Part shown: piece after piece, positions 6,554 to 6,575 of the stretch
How positions within the stretch are numbered: the first letter of the stretch is position 1
How the letters are laid out: each line of letters opens with the position of its first letter
Assembly: GCA_946477505.1 (NCBI GenBank)
Contig: CAMKYP010000223.1
Span: forward strand, 1 to 6,575
Reading direction: 5' to 3'
DNA from: an uncultured Dechloromonas sp.
GTDB taxonomy: Bacteria > Pseudomonadota > Gammaproteobacteria > Burkholderiales > Rhodocyclaceae
DNA: 6,575 bases
Program-made: the position numbers and the translations under genes
The notes under the pieces: model-generated
The model's input: only the letters and a program-made list of their open reading frames with translations
Databases searched by the model: none
Told to the model about the DNA's origin: nothing

Positions 6554-6565
6554 GCTGGCGCCAGC
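6554..6565. repeat. 12-bp perfect palindrome directly after the small gene
   Basis: GCTGGCGCCAGC begins at the base after the TGA stop. As a hairpin it would have only about four pairs around a GCGC loop, and no T-run follows before the window ends, so it is a weak terminator candidate; it could equally be a protein site or chance in G+C-rich DNA. Confidence 0.35.
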
Positions 6566-6575
6566 AAATGAGGCA

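Noticed and set aside
6295..6567. Minus-strand 90-codon frame over the small 3' gene
   Set aside because: It has hydrophobic stretches resembling membrane segments, but no upstream ribosome site is evident, whereas the plus-strand frame has GAGGA six nt before its start. It is not excluded beyond doubt.

Overview
The window is about 65% G+C (by eye) with strong G/C preference at third codon positions. Its gene families (a SrpA-type periplasmic catalase, an ECF sigma factor with a membrane anti-sigma, and a MoxR ATPase with a VWA partner) suggest a Gram-negative proteobacterium. I would guess a betaproteobacterium of the Rhodocyclales type, but that is an inference from gene style and not a measured match.

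Layout. Bases 2-28 are the last codons of a rightward gene. Two hairpins follow (40-75 and 89-119) and separate it from a leftward operon that converges on it. Read on the minus strand from 2857 down to 135, that operon encodes a small COG4315-type lipoprotein, an ECF sigma factor, a single-pass anti-sigma factor and a secreted catalase-family peroxidase. The genes are packed with gaps of 6 nt, a 4-nt ATGA overlap and 30 nt. A good ECF-like promoter (GGAAT, 17 nt, CGTT) sits just before the first gene, and its -35 touches the stop codon of the next gene upstream. That gene is a leftward class I SAM-dependent methyltransferase (2922-4067).

Divergent from the methyltransferase is a rightward pair, a MoxR-family AAA+ ATPase (4142-4984) and a VWA-domain protein (4988-6163), separated by only 3 nt. 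The divergent control region contains a perfect 11-bp inverted repeat whose arms each carry a TACAAT -10-like box, one facing each gene. A 123-bp spacer with an AT-rich pocket follows, then a small hypothetical gene with a GTG start and a clear Shine-Dalgarno (6287-6553). The window ends at a palindrome just after that gene.

How the genes work together. The four-gene operon looks like a self-contained, probably autoregulated envelope stress module: the sigma factor drives its own operon, the anti-sigma holds it at the inner membrane, and the outputs are a periplasmic haem peroxidase and a lipoprotein with a CxxxC motif. Both regulators lack cysteine altogether, and the anti-sigma has replaced the usual Hx3Cx2C zinc motif with Hx3Hx2D, so the signal is unlikely to be sensed by thiol chemistry in either regulator. 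The MoxR/VWA pair probably acts as a chaperone-like unit on an unknown client. No mobile elements, CRISPR arrays, tRNA or rRNA genes were seen.
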